Assembly: GCA_963978545.1 (NCBI GenBank)
Contig: OZ021723.1
Location: 10,063,593 to 10,127,592 of the forward strand
DNA: 64,000 nucleotides
Direction of reading: 5' to 3'
DNA from: Linyphia triangularis
Taxonomy: Eukaryota > Arthropoda > Arachnida > Araneae > Linyphiidae
Positions within the stretch are counted from its first letter, which is position 1. Every line of letters begins with the position of its first letter. Both the position numbers and the translations under genes were made by a program. Shown piece by piece: positions 63,201 to 64,000 of this stretch. The notes beneath the pieces were generated by a model. That model did not search any database, had not been told where the DNA came from, and saw nothing but the letters and a program-made list of their open reading frames with translations.

Positions 63201-64000
63201 CCAATGAAGCTATGTAAACTAAACTAATTAAACTATTACTTTTGGATTCATTATCATATCGTGAGTATACATAAATCCGTTGAGCAAATAGGTCTATTAT
63301 GCTTAGTTATATAGCATTATGTGACTTCATTAAAGCTCCGTTGTCAGGCTAGTTTTCGTCCACTTTATTTAATAAATTCGAATTTAGGAACGATTAATTA
63401 AGATTTGTTTTAAAAGAATGTTCCATTTTGATGTTCGTTGCATAGCAATTCAAACATCCCACTTGATGCAAATCATAGAACAAAGTTAAAAGAAAAAGAA
63501 TTTTGTTTCGAAGTGTAAAAGCAGCATTATACCACCTTTCAATAAGAATACATCAGAACAAAGGCGTGATTGCAGTTGCAGACGACTCTTTGAAAAAATT
63601 GTGATAAGGACAAACCAAGAAACTGTGATCTGTAACAAATGTTTTTAGAAAGAACAAACGCAGCAATCATTCATTTCTAATCAACGAACAGTTACGTCAC
63701 AAGTTCTGGTGATTAGGTTTTGTTTGACCTTGCATTACAGCAAATTATTATTTGTTCCTATTAAAAAATATATTGTTGCCTCTTCCAAATATATTGCTTG
63801 TTCGCTTATGTGTGTGGTTAAAATAAAGTTGTTTTTTGGTATACTGTTGATTCATTGTAAGGTTTATGACATGGTTGATATTCTGATTCTGGAGAAAATC
63901 AGGGAAATGTCAGGGAATTTTTTTAAATTTCACGAGAATCTGGGAAATTTTCTTTTATTGTTCTGAATGTATGTTTATTCGTTTATCCATATTTTGGCGC
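63201..64000. other. Downstream sequence, no gene
   Basis: No convincing coding frame. The last part has AATCAGGGAAATGTCAGGGA, a type of short repeat common in DNA-transposon ends, but no second copy is in the window. Confidence 0.4.

Overview
The window is eukaryotic, intron-rich and AT-rich, and is packed with transposable elements. It most likely comes from an arthropod, probably a chelicerate such as a spider. The evidence is one spliced Stubble-like serine protease gene plus gag, LINE, SINE and DNA-transposon relics. The species assignment is inference; no species-specific gene was seen.

The only host gene I can support is on the + strand. It encodes a secreted or membrane-anchored serine protease of the Stubble type. 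Six coding exons are placed with matching splice phases: 33162-34649, 35742-35824, 46156-46256, 50958-51226, 57113-57267 and 62019-62180 (TGA). They encode a six-cysteine disulfide-knot domain, a long Ser/Thr-rich linker with three near-identical 39-residue repeats, an R|IVGG activation site, and a trypsin-fold domain with an intact His/Asp/Ser triad. The residues around the catalytic serine read DACEGDSGGP. The first coding exon is unsettled: 31829-31889 (a good signal peptide) is preferred over 12120-12165.

Left part (1-12 kb): a partial retrotransposon gag on the minus strand, a 148-bp satellite array, a 49-bp minisatellite, a hAT-like MITE, the first TGTTACG LTR, and a stack of nested DNA elements. 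Middle (12-33 kb): LTR copies, foldback elements, TTAA-target MITEs, a 57-bp minisatellite that happens to be open in frame, a 172-bp tandem repeat with donor-like junctions, and CAGGGTTCCCAC MITEs. From 33 to 62 kb the introns of the protease gene carry a second, highly homogenised 148-bp array (about 21 units), SINEs with clear target-site duplications, two LINE 3' ends and palindromic elements. From 62.2 kb there is a 3' UTR with a small minisatellite and AATAAA signals, then ordinary sequence.

The most interesting signals are as follows. (i) Five TGTTACG...GCAACA solo LTRs carry heat-shock-element arrays just upstream of a TATA box. (ii) An 11-copy tRNA-derived SINE shares its last ~60 bp and AACC tail with a LINE 3' end in the same window, pointing to its mobilising partner. 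(iii) The protease linker has KR-bounded 39-residue repeats. (iv) Exon 5 is bracketed by inverted and foldback elements, one inserted 8 bp into the following intron.
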